Positions 1 to 13,632 are shown, counted from the first letter of the stretch. The stretch: 64,000 nucleotides of DNA from Petrosia ficiformis (GCA_947044365.1 OX345642.1:555001-619000); one strand, 5' to 3'. Numbers and translations are program-made. The notes: a model not told the origin generated them from the sequence alone.

Positions 1-492
1 ACACAATATTTAGTCATCAATACATGTTAACTGTACAATGGTGACTCAATTGTTCACTAGATATCCTATAGATATGATACAAAAACACAATATTTACTCA
101 TCAACACATGTTAACTGTACAATGGCGACTCAATTGTTCACTAGATATCCTATAGATATGATACAAAAACACAATATTTAGTCATCAATACATGTTAACT
201 GTACAATGGCGACTCAATTGTTCACTAGATATCCTATAGATATGATACAAAAACACAATATTTAGTCATCAATACATGTTAACTGTACAATGGTGACTCA
301 ATTGTTCACTAGATATCCTATAGATACAGTATGATACAAAAACACAATATTTACTCATCAACACATGTTAACTGTACAATGGCGACTCAATTGTTCACTA
401 GATATCCTATAGATGTGATACAAAAACACAATATTTAGTCATCAATACATGTTAACTGTACAATGGCGACTCAATTGTTCACTAGATATCCT
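1..492. repeat. 84-bp minisatellite, about 6 copies
   Basis: Direct repeats of about 84 bp. Each begins with ACACAATATTT and carries TGTTAACTGTACAATGG and CACTAGATATCC. Copies differ at only a few positions (TAGTCATCAA versus ACTCATCAAC). The array lies in the intron upstream of the first visible phospholipase C gamma exon and is cut by the window edge. Confidence 0.95.
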
Positions 493-552
493 TTATTGAA
501 TGTCATCACACAATTATATTCATTAGTTTAGTGTTTTCATCTTTTTTCTAAG

Positions 553-3500
553 GATTCTCATGAACGTAAAGCCTGGTTTCATCCTAATTGTTCGTGTAAG
601 CAAGCAGAAGAGTTGCTCAAGAGAGTAAGAATGGATGGTGCTTTTCTTGTTCGACCCTCTGGATTGGGGTCCAAGGAACAAAGGAAAGAGCCTATTTCAA
701 GAGATCAGAAGATTAGCTGGGTCATCAGCTTTAGGTAAGTACATGTACACGTACATGTACACATATCCTGATCTACATGTACATGTACACATATCCTGAT
801 CTACATGTACATGTACACATATCCTGATCTGCATGTACATGTACACATAGGCTGATCTACATGTACATTTACACATATCCTGATCTACATTGTGACATGT
901 ACATGTACACATATCCTGATCTACATGTACATGTACACATATCATGATGTACATGTATATTGTACATGCACATATCCTGATGTACATGTACATGTACACA
1001 TATCATGTTTTTCCTATCTCTAGGGCAGAGGGTAAAATTCGACATTGCAGATTTGTTGAAGATAGGGAAGCTGGACAGTTTACGATTGGCTCAGCAGCTT
1101 TTGACACAATGACAGAATTAATATCCTATTATGAACAAAACCCATTATATCGAAGGATGAAACTCAAATATGCTATCAACGATGAGATCTTGAAACAGAT
1201 TGGAGAGGTAGGTAGAGTTATACTTGGATATGATCATAATTATAATTAGTATCATTATTGGTAGTACTGTTTATTGTCATTGTTATTATTATTATTATTA
1301 TTGTTTACAGGAGCCAGATAATTCTATTTATACATCTGTATATTTTTCATTAAATGACGATCATGCTAAGGCTATATCAGTTCGTGCGTTGTATGATTAC
1401 AATGCCATGAGACAAGATGAGTTATCATTTGTTCGAGGAGCTGTCATCACTAATGTAGAGAAACATGAAGGAGGTTGGTGGTGTGGTGACTATGGGAGAT
1501 ATATGCGTAGGTGGTTTCCTGCTAATCACGTAGAAGAGATTACAGATGATAAACAAGAGAATAGTGAGATGGGAGATGTAGAGCAAGGGTCTATCAATAT
1601 TGCAAGATGCTCAGTTGAACGTGTGACTGTTCCGGGGTCACACCTGTTTGTCTTACAAATATGTATACCAGCGACTCGTACTGTTGGACAGCAAACTATA
1701 GAAGTAGCTGCCGATACTCTCGAAGCTGCTACAGAATGGAAAGAGGCCATTGCAACTGCTAGCACAAAAGCTACTACAGCTGTAAGTAATCCCGCTCATA
1801 TTAGGTTTTTACTAGAACACTACATTGGGTTTTTACTGGGATTAGGGTTCTTATTACACTACATTGGGTTTTTACTAGGATTAGGGTTCTTATTACACTA
1901 CATTGGGTTTTTACTAGGATTAGGGTTCTTATTACACTACATTGGGTTTTTACTAGGATTAGGGTTCTTATTACACTACATTGGGTTTTTTACCAAGATT
2001 AGGGTTCTTATTACACTACATTGGGTTTTTACTAGGATTAGGGTTCTTATTACACTACATTGGGTTTTTTCATTATTCGTTTTATTATTTGCAGATAGCG
2101 GAAGTTAATAAACAACAAAAGATTCAGGGCATAGCTCAAGAGATGTCAGATATTGTAATATATTGTCAGCCCACAAAAGACTTTGAAATTGAAAGTGAGT
2201 TGACATTACATGAGGATTTAGAGTTTGGCTTAAGTATTGAGCAGAAGAGTCATTACTAATGTATTATGCTATTATCTCTCTTTCCCTTTCTCCCACCCTC
2301 CCTCTCCTCTCTCTCTCTCTCCCTCTCTCCTCTATCTCTCCTTCCCTTCCCCCTTCCCCCTTCCCCCTTCCCTCTACTTCCCTTCCCCTCCCTCTCTTTT
2401 TCTCCCTCTCCCTCTCTCCTCTATATCTCTCTCTCAGACCCAACAAAAGGCAGGATTACTCAAATGAGTTCATTTGTTGAAAGCAAGATGGAAAGGTTTG
2501 TCAAGAATAAAGACCATGCCAGAAATTTTGTCATATACAGTCGTATGAAGATGAGTAGAGTGTATCCCAATGGTAGGCGATTAGAATCCACTAATTATGA
2601 TCCCACTCCTATGTGGTGTGCTGGATCTCAACTGGTTGCCCTTAACTACCAGACTCCAGGTGAGTGATAATGTATGTTCAAAAGATCATGTGATAATCAT
2701 GTCATACTTACTCCAGACCGTTCCATGCAACTAAACGAGGGAAAATTTTTACAGAATGGAAAGTAAGCACATTTTTGTTAGTAATGTATTATTCTGGTTG
2801 CTATGGTAACATCATATAATTATAATATACCCTCCCAGATGTGGTTATGTACTCATGCCAGACTGTCTACTTCGTCAAAATGATTTCAACCCTTTTCTTT
2901 CCGAAACGCACAAAACAGAACCTATAACTGTAATCATATCAGTGAGTAATCCATTAGTAGTTCTCAAAACCTGTTTTACTGGTTTTATCTTCATAGATAA
3001 TAGGTGCTCGTCATATTATAAAACATGGACGCGGGGTTGCATCTCCTCTTGTGGAATTAGAGGTGGTAGGAATGCCATCAGATCAGAATAAATTCAAAAC
3101 TAACCAAGTTGGTATGTGACACACCACTTCACTTCTCTGAAACTCAACTCTAGAGCTCTTTCCATACCTTACACTTCCACTCCTGTCCCATATCACACAC
3201 ACTCTTTTATAATTCACACTTGTTTATCACACACTGTCCCATATCTCACATTTACACTGGCCCATACCTCATACTCACATCTCACACTCTCCCATATCAC
3301 ACTGTCCCATACCTCATCTCACATCTCACACTCCCATATCACACTGTTTCATACTACCTTACACTCACATCTCACACTCTCCCATATCACACTCCCATAA
3401 CACTGTCCCATACCTCACGTCTCACACTCCCATACTATCTCACACTCTCCCATATCACACTGTCACATATCTCACACTCCTCCTACTATAGAGACAAATG

Positions 3501-4242
3501 GATACAATCCAGTTTGGCTATCAAAATTTGATTTTGATGTTAATAATCCTGAATGTACTCTGCTACGATTTGTGATACAAGATCTGGATGTGTTTGGAGA
3601 TCCAGTTGATCTAGCTCAAGCTGTCATTCCTATTTCTTGTCTTAATACTGGGTATCGGTCTGTCTCACTCAAAAATCATTTCTCCGAGGAACTAGAATTA
3701 GCAAGTTTACTTATTCATATAGAAATGCGCAAAGTGAGTAATGGCAATTCATAATTGTATGCCTGATCCATCCATCATTCATCCGTCCATCTATCCATTT
3801 ATCTATCCATCCATCCATCCATCCATCTATCTATCTTTTCCTAAAGGCCAACGAAGATCAAGATTTATATTGCGATATTAGGACACTTCAGGAGAGCATT
3901 CAACAGTTAAATACTCAAATGAGTATTGTAGCCACTCACTACACACCTCGTGATGAGGAGGTTGCTAAGAGACAACTAGCAGAACTAACCGAGACAATGC
4001 ATGATAAACAAATTAAATTGAGAAAACTAAGAGATACTAGAAGCAAACAACAGTGAGTGATCATGTGACCAGTCATGTGACCATTATACTACCCAGTTAT
4101 ATTCATCCATCATCATCCATTATTATTAATCCATCCATCCATCCATCCATCCATCCATCCATCCATCCATCCATTCATCCATCATCCCACCCACAGGGCT
4201 AGAAGACCACTTGAAAAGAAGCTATCATATCAAAACAAATGA
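553..4242 (+). CDS. PLCG: Phospholipase C gamma, 3' part (C-SH2, SH3, PH half, PLC-Y, C2)
   Basis: PLC gamma hydrolyses PIP2 to IP3 and diacylglycerol downstream of tyrosine kinases at the plasma membrane. Exons read here: 553-734, 1024-1207, 1311-1781, 2095-2194, 2438-2659, 2717-2762, 2839-2941, 2997-3111, 3492-3733, 3847-4052, 4197-4242; all junctions keep frame. They spell the C-terminal SH2 ([26 protein letters not shown]), the SH3 ([25 protein letters not shown]), the second half of the split PH domain, PLC-Y ([32 protein letters not shown]), a C2 domain ([22 protein letters not shown]) and a short charged tail. SH2-SH3-half PH followed by PLC-Y and C2 is specific to PLC gamma. EF hands, PLC-X and N-SH2 must lie left of the window. 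Oddity: the SH2 has about 14 extra residues between FLVRPSG and WVISFR compared with vertebrate PLC gamma 1. Confidence 0.95.
741..1006. repeat. ACATGTACA-rich tandem repeat, about 28 bp units
   Basis: About nine imperfect copies of an ACATGTACACATATCCTGATCT-like unit fill the PLC gamma intron between the two SH2 exons. The unit contains the self-complementary ACATGT that recurs in several other intronic arrays of this window. Confidence 0.85.
1815..2075. repeat. 39-bp minisatellite containing TTAGGG
   Basis: About 6.5 copies of a 39-bp unit (ACATTGGGTTTTTACTAGG then ATTAGGGTTCTTATTACACT) fill the PLC gamma intron between the PH-half exon and the PLC-Y exon. Because 39 is divisible by three and the unit lacks stops in one frame, that frame reads as a hydrophobic repeat ([13 protein letters not shown]). 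It is not in the frame of the next exon. Confidence 0.95.
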
Positions 4243-4474
4243 TCAGTCAACACATACACACTCAACTTCTGACATTTCAAACTCTTAGAGTTTGTATTAG
4301 TTAATAAATTTAGTGTGTGATCAGTATAACGATATGTTACTGTGTGTCCATTTAGTAAGTATTAGTTAATTGTAGATCTTTATTTTAATATTCTAGACAA
4401 ACTTTAAACTTATTATATAATTATTTTCAAAATAATAAAGTCGTTAATTAATACAAAGAGAATTATATTATTAC

Positions 4475-4511
<37 letters not shown>

Positions 4512-4881
4512 TATATGAGATTTAGAATAGAAAAGAAATTTGTGAAAATCATGTTTTTTTTATTTCGCTGTTTATTAAAGCAATTTATTTTTGAAGTCCA
4601 TAATACATGTAGATATGGAATGGCTTCCTGTGCAATTTGAAATGTGAGCAGTGAATCATATTGTATAACTATGGCCATCTTTGAATGAAAACACAATAAC
4701 ATCTAATTACATGTAATTATTATAGATAATACATGTAATTATGAATATTACATGTAATTATAGATAATACATGTAATTATGAATATTACATGTAATTATA
4801 GATAATATTATGAATATTACATCTAATTATAGATAATACATGTAATTATAGTACTCTTACATGTTTTCTGAAATTAATATT
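4243..4881. other. Intergenic: PLC gamma 3' end and DPM1 3' end (convergent)
   Basis: No gene is seen. There are candidate AATAAA-type signals for PLC gamma near 4302 and 4432, an (AAT)n run at 4478-4510, and an imperfect tandem repeat at about 4690-4860 built from TACATGTAATTATAGATAA and GAATAT units. The next gene, DPM1, ends on the opposite strand at 4882. Confidence 0.7.
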
Positions 4882-6895
<2,014 letters not shown>

Positions 6896-7085
6896 ATGTC
6901 TGCACGTCCTGATCTAGTTGGTGAATGGAAAATACATCTACCAGATGGCATACATACAGTTCAATTTGAACATGGAGCTACTACAGGAAAAAGAGTTGTT
7001 CGTGTTGATGGAGAAGAAGTACGCATGTAATGAGTACATACATGTGTATATATGTATGTATGTATGTATATATGTATGTATGTAG

Positions 7086-7116
<31 letters not shown>

Positions 7117-8317
7117 TGTATGTATGTAGGTATCTATGTATGTAGGTATGTATGTACCGTAGTATGGCTTTATTTCACGAGGTGCAAAATTTCGCGTTAT
7201 TCGCTATCAGATCTAAATTCGCGAAATTATTTGCTGCCCGCACACGTAATTAACCAGTACAGTCGTACTGCTAAAATTCCAAAATCGCGAAAATTAAAAT
7301 TTTTAAATTTTTTTCTAAAAGCTAATTTATAAAAACGCGAAATTTTGCACCTCTGAAAATTACCCATACTACGGTATGTATGCATGTATGTATGTATGTA
7401 TGTATGTTTGTATGTATGTAGGTACTTCGTAAAAATTGGATGTTCAATTTAATTGGCTCTGAAAATTTCAAAGTTTCCAATCAATCAGCTACTATTACAA
7501 TTGAGAGTGAGGTTTTAACTTTTGTCTACAGTATTGAGGTGGGTGGTAAGAGTTTAGAACAGTTCGTAAAAGCTCAGAATAAACAGAATAGAACTTGGTA
7601 TGCAGTACTGAATGGAGAAGAACACAGAATAGTAATAGGTATGGGATGATGTGTAACCTGTTTTATAAACCAGTTTCAAACAAGTTTATAGATACTAAAA
7701 CATTGGAGGTTTATGTAGATGGACAGAAAATGAATACAGTTGTAAGTACATGTTTCACATATTCACACACATGTATCATGTGACACATCATGTGACTCAT
7801 GCATAAATTGTCTATACAAAAACAAATATATACATAGCTAATATATTATTTTGCTCATTTCAGGTGTCATGTACATCATGTGACTCATCATGTGACTTAT
7901 GCATAAATTGTCTACATCATAATAATTATGCATAATATTAAGCTTGAATATATTATTTTGATCATTTCATGTGACACATCATGTGACATATCATGTGACA
8001 TGCATATAAAGCTCAAATATAATATTTTGGTGCTTTCATTACTCATGTTTCTAGCTATATTACCCTAGTATCTAGGTTACTTCTTCACAGAAGAGAATCA
8101 CAAAATAATGTTCTATTTACAAAACTATTCTATGAAACAATCTATTTTCATTTGATAGGGTGAGTTTGTGGAGGATGGAGCTGAAAATCATTTTAGAGTA
8201 GGTTCTCATCCTGCGTTTATTAAAACTATTAGTTCCGGTAATCGCAGAAAGGGTCTGCTGTATAAACTCAATATTTGTGGTCATGAATTTGATCCTATCG
8301 CTGAAAGAATTGAGTAA
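6896..8317 (+). CDS. FAIM: Fas apoptotic inhibitory molecule
   Basis: FAIM is a small soluble beta-sandwich protein known in vertebrates for inhibiting Fas-mediated apoptosis and for protecting against protein aggregation. Four exons (6896-7018, 7422-7638, 7692-7741, 8159-8317) join in frame to 182 residues, close to the 179 of human short FAIM. Diagnostic blocks: LVGEWKIHLPDGIHTVQFEHG, TTGKRVVRVDGEEV, a WMFNLIG strand, TWYAVLNGEEHRIVI, LEVYVDGQKMNT, and the C-terminal GNRRKGLLYKLNICG. Both FAIM repeat halves appear intact. One intron is only 53 bp; the first intron holds a complete MITE-like element (7155-7376) inserted in a (TATG)n tract. The stop at 8315 almost overlaps an AATAAA (8316-8321), so the 3' UTR may be very short. 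The gene is divergent from DPM1. Confidence 0.94.
7155..7376. mobile_element. 222-bp MITE-like element with TACCGTAGTATGG termini
   Basis: Imperfect terminal inverted repeats: left TACCGTAGTATGG followed by AGGTGCAAAATTTCGCG; right end is the reverse complement with a few changes (CGCGAAATTTTGCACCTCT ... CATACTACGGTA). The interior carries further CGCGAAA motifs on both strands and no coding capacity. It sits inside a (TATG)n microsatellite in FAIM intron 1. If the outer TA on each side is the target duplication the element would be Tc1/mariner-like, but the surrounding repeat makes the duplication ambiguous. Confidence 0.85.
7770..8040. repeat. Imperfect tandem repeat, CATCATGTGAC/ATGCATAAATTGTCTA
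   Basis: About three imperfect copies of a unit of roughly 110-120 bp (CATCATGTGACTCATGC, ATAAATTGTCTA, AATATATTATTTTG, TCATTTCA) in the last FAIM intron. No coding signal. Confidence 0.7.
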
Positions 8318-8882
8318 TAAAAAACATTTTAAATTCATATACTCCATGTATATCTATCACTTCAATTATAATAATTAATACAACATCATATCTGACCAAT
8401 CACATTACGACTAGCTAACTAACAGTCTATTTCCTCGATTTAAGTGACTTTTGATTATCAATGACATCTCGTGTAGTCAGACCTGTAGTAGAATGGGAGT
8501 GGCTACATGGACAGCGGAGTAGGAACTTGAAAATGATTGGGGGTAAAGTACTGCATGGCTGTCAGGCCACAGCGAGGGTGCAGGAACAGAATTACAAGGT
8601 GCGTCTGCATCAGAGGTGATAGTAGAATATTTGGGGGCCAGACCCCAGGAGAGGGGTCATGGGCCACTACTGACTACTCCTACTTGCATTTAATAATTTA
8701 GATAGATCTGATTATCTCACTAAACTTTAGAACTATGGAGTTGTATTTTTCTGTATATCTACATTCAACTGAAAGTCTGAAGTTGTTGTAATAACAGAAA
8801 TACCATATAAGTATGCATCATAAGCACGTGTTGTTCCTATATAAACTGTACTGAATATTCACATCAATGAATACCGATAGAG
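8318..8882. other. Intergenic between FAIM and the CRAL-TRIO gene, with one tiny open frame
   Basis: An open frame of 52 codons runs from the ATG at 8461 to a stop near 8619 and begins MTSRVVRPVVEWEW. It has no recognisable homologue. The surrounding GGGGGCCAGACCCCAGGAGAGGGG (8632-8670) looks like a dispersed repeat, so I do not call it a gene. The rest is presumably the promoter of the CRAL-TRIO gene. Confidence 0.45.
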
Positions 8883-9582
8883 ATGGCTGGAACTCTCAAA
8901 GACTCCCTTACCTGTTGTATCCCTCCTGAACTGGCTGCTGTAGCCTCTAAAGAGTTGAACGAGACGCCATCTTCTCGGAGAGAGTCATTAACAGAAATTC
9001 GTAGAAGATTGAGTAGTGAAAACGACCAGCAAATCCAAGAAGATGCTTTCTTGTTGAGATTCTTGCGTTGCAAAAAGTTTGATGTACCTAGAGCTATGTC
9101 TGTATACTCTGGATATTATCGTTTCAGAAAAGAAAATCCTTCACTGTTTCAAGATCTTACACCAGAAAGTGTAAGACACATCTGGGAAGCTGGAATAATA
9201 GGTGGGTTACCTCACAGAGACATCAATGGTAGAGCTGTAATGGTTGCATTCCCTGGTCGATGGAATCCTGAAGCTCATAGCTTAGAGGATATATTGAGAG
9301 CAATGATTTTGCAGTTGGAATATCTCATTACCAGTGTGGAAACACAAATCAACGGAATAGTATTAATAGCTGATTTTAATAACTTCTCGTTATATCAAGC
9401 GAGATGTATTAGACCTTGGTACTTTCAACTGATGTCTTCTCTTGTACAGGTATACATACATGTATGTATGCATAGATATATTAATTCATAATGTATGTAT
9501 ATTGATGTACTGCTGATATAATATATATAACATGTATATAAGTTTGTATGTATGTATGTATGTACGTATGTATGTGCGTAGG

Positions 9583-9616
<34 letters not shown>

Positions 9617-11050
9617 TGTACGTATGTATGTATGTATGTATGTATGAAAAGGAAAAGGTGATAAGAAAGGTGTATTTCCTATGTGTGTTCGGTGATAATG
9701 TATTATGTACATAATTATGTATGTATAATTGTGTATGTCCAGTGTACATATGTATGTATGTATTGATATATGTATGTATGTGTTGATATATGCATGTATG
9801 CATTGATTGTGTACATGTGTACTGGTATGTATTAATATGTGTATATTATATATGTATGTATTGATATATGTACATACATATGATATATGTAATGTATGTA
9901 TGTATGTATGTATGATTGTTATCCTATGTATGTACATTGTGTGTATATGATGTAGTATCTGTATAATGGTGCATGACTTTACATCCTTACACATTTCAGT
10001 GTATGTTGTATCTCACTACATAAATATAAACAATATTTTGGCATTAATCCATTCAATGTCACATACAAAACAACACCCCCTCTTTCTCATAGAATGCATT
10101 TCCAGCTCGTTTCAAAGGAGTGTTTGTTCTGAATCAGCCCTGGTATATAAGTTTTGTGATGGCTATAGTCAGCAGATTACTTTCAGAGAAAATGAACAGC
10201 AGGGTAAGTAGTACTAAGTGATGCTATCACTTAGTAATCTACATGTTGCTATCATCTAAGTGGCTGTATGCCAAGTGATACACTATTAATGTAGACAGTG
10301 TGTGAACTTAAATATTACTATGGTAACTAATATGCTATCATCTAAGTGGCTGTATGCCAAGTGATACACTATTAATGTAGACAGTGTGTGAACTTAAATA
10401 TTACTATGGTAACTAATATCCCCTTCTAGTAAGACATTGTGAGGAAATAAAAGTATACTGTAATAACTATCTGTTATAATATAGTTCATTATAAATAAAA
10501 GATTATTAACACTAACAAACAACACTTGATACTGAAAATACACTATACTGGGTTCTGTGTATATAATGTATATTACTATTATGGGAGCTACACTTTAATA
10601 AGATGATAGTCAACTGTACTTCTATAGTACTGTAATGTGTGAATTCCCTTACACTTGTATGTTGTACTATGTGTAATACTGTGTGTATAGTACATTCAAA
10701 CTTCAAAGTAAAGTGTGCTTCACTCACAACACTATATATAGCCAATAGAAGTACAGTGATAGTATGTAAATTTAATTATGTCAGGTACAATACATATTAT
10801 AGTACATTTCATTTAGGATATATATATATAATTATATATATATATCTTATTATCATTATAGATTCATATGCTTGGATGGGATAGAGAACAGCTCGAAGAA
10901 AACTTCAACATGGACAACCTTCCTGAAGAGTTTGGAGGCTTCCAAGCAAAGTATGATAGTTTAGTTTGGGTAGAGACAATGCTTAATGACACTTCAGACA
11001 GTGAAACCACACCCCTATCATCTTCAACATCATTAAATACCACAGTGTAG
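8883..11050 (+). CDS. CRAL-TRIO domain lipid-binding protein (alpha-tocopherol transfer protein / clavesin type)
   Basis: Members of this family bind a hydrophobic ligand (tocopherol, retinal or a phosphoinositide) and move it between membranes. Three exons (8883-9449, 10093-10203, 10862-11050) give 288 residues. The CRAL-TRIO N-terminal helix region is [20 protein letters not shown]; the Sec14-like domain follows with [54 protein letters not shown], and the closing [13 protein letters not shown]. Length and order match cytosolic TTPA, TTPAL and clavesin proteins; I cannot choose among them or predict the ligand. The tail is Ser/Thr-rich ([17 protein letters not shown]). It is convergent with ORC6, only 50 bp between stop codons, so transcripts probably overlap at their 3' ends. 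Confidence 0.92.
9540..9960. repeat. (TATG)n microsatellite and derivatives in CRAL-TRIO intron 1
   Basis: Two blocks of TATG tetranucleotides separated by TGATATATGTATG variants. They lie in the intron that starts GTATACATACATG at 9450. Confidence 0.9.
10248..10419. repeat. Near-exact 86-bp direct duplication
   Basis: Two adjacent copies of an 86-bp unit starting GCTATCATCTAAGTGGC and ending ATGGTAACTAATAT, in CRAL-TRIO intron 2. The near identity implies a recent tandem duplication. Confidence 0.95.
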
Positions 11051-11100
11051 AATATTATAATGTTTTAAATTTTTGTGTTGTGTAAATATTTTATTTTCAT

Positions 11101-13632
11101 TTAATTTTTTGAATTATATTTTAATTGTTTTTTTGAATCTGTTATTATTCTCTCTTTCCAAATAACATAGTCTTTTCGAAATGGGTTTGAGAGCCATCTG
11201 GTATCCCACGACTCATTTTGAATGTGAGATGGAATTTCAGAAAAGATTACTATATCATCATCCTCTGAATGAAGGAAGTGATAAGAGGTAATTATAGATG
11301 AATAACAAGACCAATACCTATATGACTGGATCAGTGAAAATGTATTTTGAGGGAAGCTTAACAAACTTTAGTATCTTAAAGAAATAATAGCTATTTGTTC
11401 TTGCATACTAAATTTAGATCGAATAGTGATTGGTTGAAGTTATAAAACATTTTTACAGATATATAACTAATTGTAAAGCTTTCATGATAATGTATAATTT
11501 ATAAATACATATTATGTACCTTCTTCCTCCTCAAAGATAGCATCATCATCTTCCTCTTTCTTATTCAAACTCGGTTTCTTTGCTTTCACTTTCTTGATGT
11601 CTTGTTTCTCTGTAAAATTATAATAATTAATAATTATAGTTTATAATACCAAGAGTATATTATCACTCCATCCAGTGGCCTTACTTAGGGATTCAATTAC
11701 ATATCGTAATTATAGGGATCCATCCAGTGGCCTCATTTAAGGATTCAATTACATATCGTAATTATAGGGATCCTCTCACTGGCCTCACTTAGGGATTCAA
11801 TTACAAATCGTAATTATAGGGATCCACCCAGTGGCCTCACTTAGTGATTCCGGTATACATTTGTTCATTTCTTCATGAATAGATTGAAACATTGACTTGT
11901 TTACAGAAGCTGAACTGATAAATTTTGTTTTATCACAACGAATCTTCAACAACCTGAGAGGTATTGATAATACTATAGGTATATATATACATGTACAATA
12001 CATACCGACATGCTGTGTATAAAGCAGCTGTAGGATAAAGGGGTTTAGTGAAATCAATGGCTTGATATTGAGCTTCAGTGAATTTCATAGAAAGATGTTT
12101 CTGATAACTGAAAAGAATGCACAGTTAGCATATGTAAGTACATAACATACCTGTACATGTAGCATATGTCAATATGTATCCATGTATATATGTACATAAT
12201 GTATTACATGTACATATGTACATAACATACCTGTACATGTAGCATATGTCAATATGTATCCATGTATATATGTACATAATGTATTACATGTACATATGTA
12301 CATAACGTACTACATGTACATATGCACATAACATACCTGTACATGTACATATGTACATAATGTATTACATGTACATATGTACATAACATACCTGTACATG
12401 TAGCATATGTCAATATGTATCCATGTATATATGTACATAATGTATTACATGTACATATGTACATAACGTACTACATGTACATATGCACATAACGTACTAC
12501 ATGTACATATGTACATAATGTATTACATGTACATATGTACATAATGTATTACATGTACATATGTACATAACGTACTACATGTACATAGGTACATAACGTA
12601 TTACATGTACATGTACATATGTACATAACGTACTACATGTACATGTACATATGTACATAACGTACTACATGTACATATGTACATAACATACATGTGTAGA
12701 TTTACATGCACACAGGAGTCCATAATTAAAAAAAAAACTTAAAGGGAAAGAGTGTGAATCGCCCACGTTGTAACGAGCTTTTGTATCAGCGATGTCTCGC
12801 TAGCGGATATACTATTTTTAGAAAGTGCTTGGCCAGCAGAATGATTGCACCTCCAAGATACAAGATCAATAAAACGCTTCGTTTCTCCTAAAATAGGAGT
12901 ACTTCTTGTCGCCTCTCGTAAACGATCTCTAATTGGAGTGGTTGTGTTTGCTAGTGTGTGTGATAGAATTAGAACGATAGCAGCCAATCTAGGTGACCTT
13001 CGTGGAGTTGAAACAAAAGCCATGTTTTCGTGGAGGTGTGGTCATTTCTGGCCCACGTGGCCAAGCATCTTTCTAAAAATAGTATATCCGCTAGTGAGAC
13101 ATCGCTGATACAAAAGCTCGTTACAACGTGGGCGATTCACACTCCTTCCCTTTAAGTTTTTTTTTAATTATGGACTCCTGATGCACATAATAACTGTAAT
13201 TATAAATACAAAGATCTCATTCTTTTATTTACTTTGATAGAATCTCCTCAGCAGTTCCTCTAGACTCCGGGTATCCAAATCTAATCGCTAAGTTCTGCAA
13301 AGTACCACGACTTTCTATTTTCAATACCTTCTCAATTATCTGAAATGAATTGTTATATATTTTCAATTGGACTCCACTTAATTTCTGTAATTGTTTCTGA
13401 AATGTAGAATATATGTATTATAATAATATAACTATTATTAATTAGTCACACCCACTTTATCAACTGGTTCTCCATACACTGTACATGCTAGTTCCAGACA
13501 TACAGCTGCAAGACAAGATGGTTGTATTCCAGCTGATGATTTTAATTCTGCAAGTCTTAAATATTCACATGACTTCTCTTGTACATTAGGAGGTACTCTT
13601 AGTCTTCTTGACAACACTTGAATTTGTTCCAT
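11101..13632 (-). CDS. ORC6: Origin recognition complex subunit 6
   Basis: ORC6 is the smallest ORC subunit; it helps load MCM at replication origins in the nucleus and uses a TFIIB-like fold to touch DNA. Exons on the minus strand start MEQIQVLSRRLRVP and continue LAAVCLELACTVYGEPVDK, then LQKLSGVQLKIYNNSF ... NLAIRFG, then FTKPLYPTAALYTACR, then LLKIRCDKTKFISSASVNKSM, then a Lys/Glu-rich linker, then RKDYVIWKERI. The first part matches the two cyclin-like TFIIB folds; the last matches the conserved C-terminal ORC6 helix (EDYEEWKRKI type in vertebrates) that contacts ORC3. The last junction (donor GTACAT near 11520) is weak: reading through gives an early stop at 11512-11514, so a short form without the ORC3-binding helix is possible. 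One intron carries a MITE (12713-13180) and a 600-bp ACATGT array. Confidence 0.9.
11664..11857. repeat. ~52-bp tandem repeat in ORC6 intron
   Basis: Three and a half copies of a unit with CCAGTGGCCTCACTTAGGG, ATTCAATTACATATCG and TAATTATAGGGATC. The last copy runs directly into the 5' splice site of ORC6 exon 4 on the minus strand. Confidence 0.9.
12130..12700. repeat. ACATGTACATATGTACATAAC complex array
   Basis: About 570 bp of interleaved palindromic units (ACATGTACATATGTACAT plus AACGTACT or AATGTATT) in an ORC6 intron, next to the MITE at 12713. It is self-complementary at many scales and could form cruciforms. No coding signal. Confidence 0.9.
12713..13180. mobile_element. 468-bp MITE with ~125-bp terminal inverted repeats and 7-bp target duplication
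   Basis: The element begins CAGGAGTCCATAATT and ends AATTATGGACTCCTG. The arms are near-identical inverted repeats out to TTTCTAAAAATAGTATATCC, about 125 bp. It is flanked on both sides by ATGCACA (12706-12712 and 13181-13187), a 7-bp target-site duplication. The roughly 220-bp interior holds an open frame on the minus strand that begins MAFVSTPRRSPRLAA (ATG at 13021-13023) and runs into the left arm. It has no transposase motif, so the element is non-autonomous. The superfamily is unresolved: 7-8 bp duplications fit hAT or P-type elements. Confidence 0.92.

Noticed and set aside
1815..2075. Interstitial telomere array
   Set aside because: TTAGGG occurs only once per 39-bp unit, not in tandem hexamers.
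8461..8620. 52-codon open frame as a small gene
   Set aside because: No homology and embedded in sequence that looks like a dispersed repeat; listed only as a note on the intergenic region.
12739..13023. A standalone host gene in the ORC6 intron
   Set aside because: It lies entirely inside a MITE and runs into its terminal repeat; reported as part of the element.
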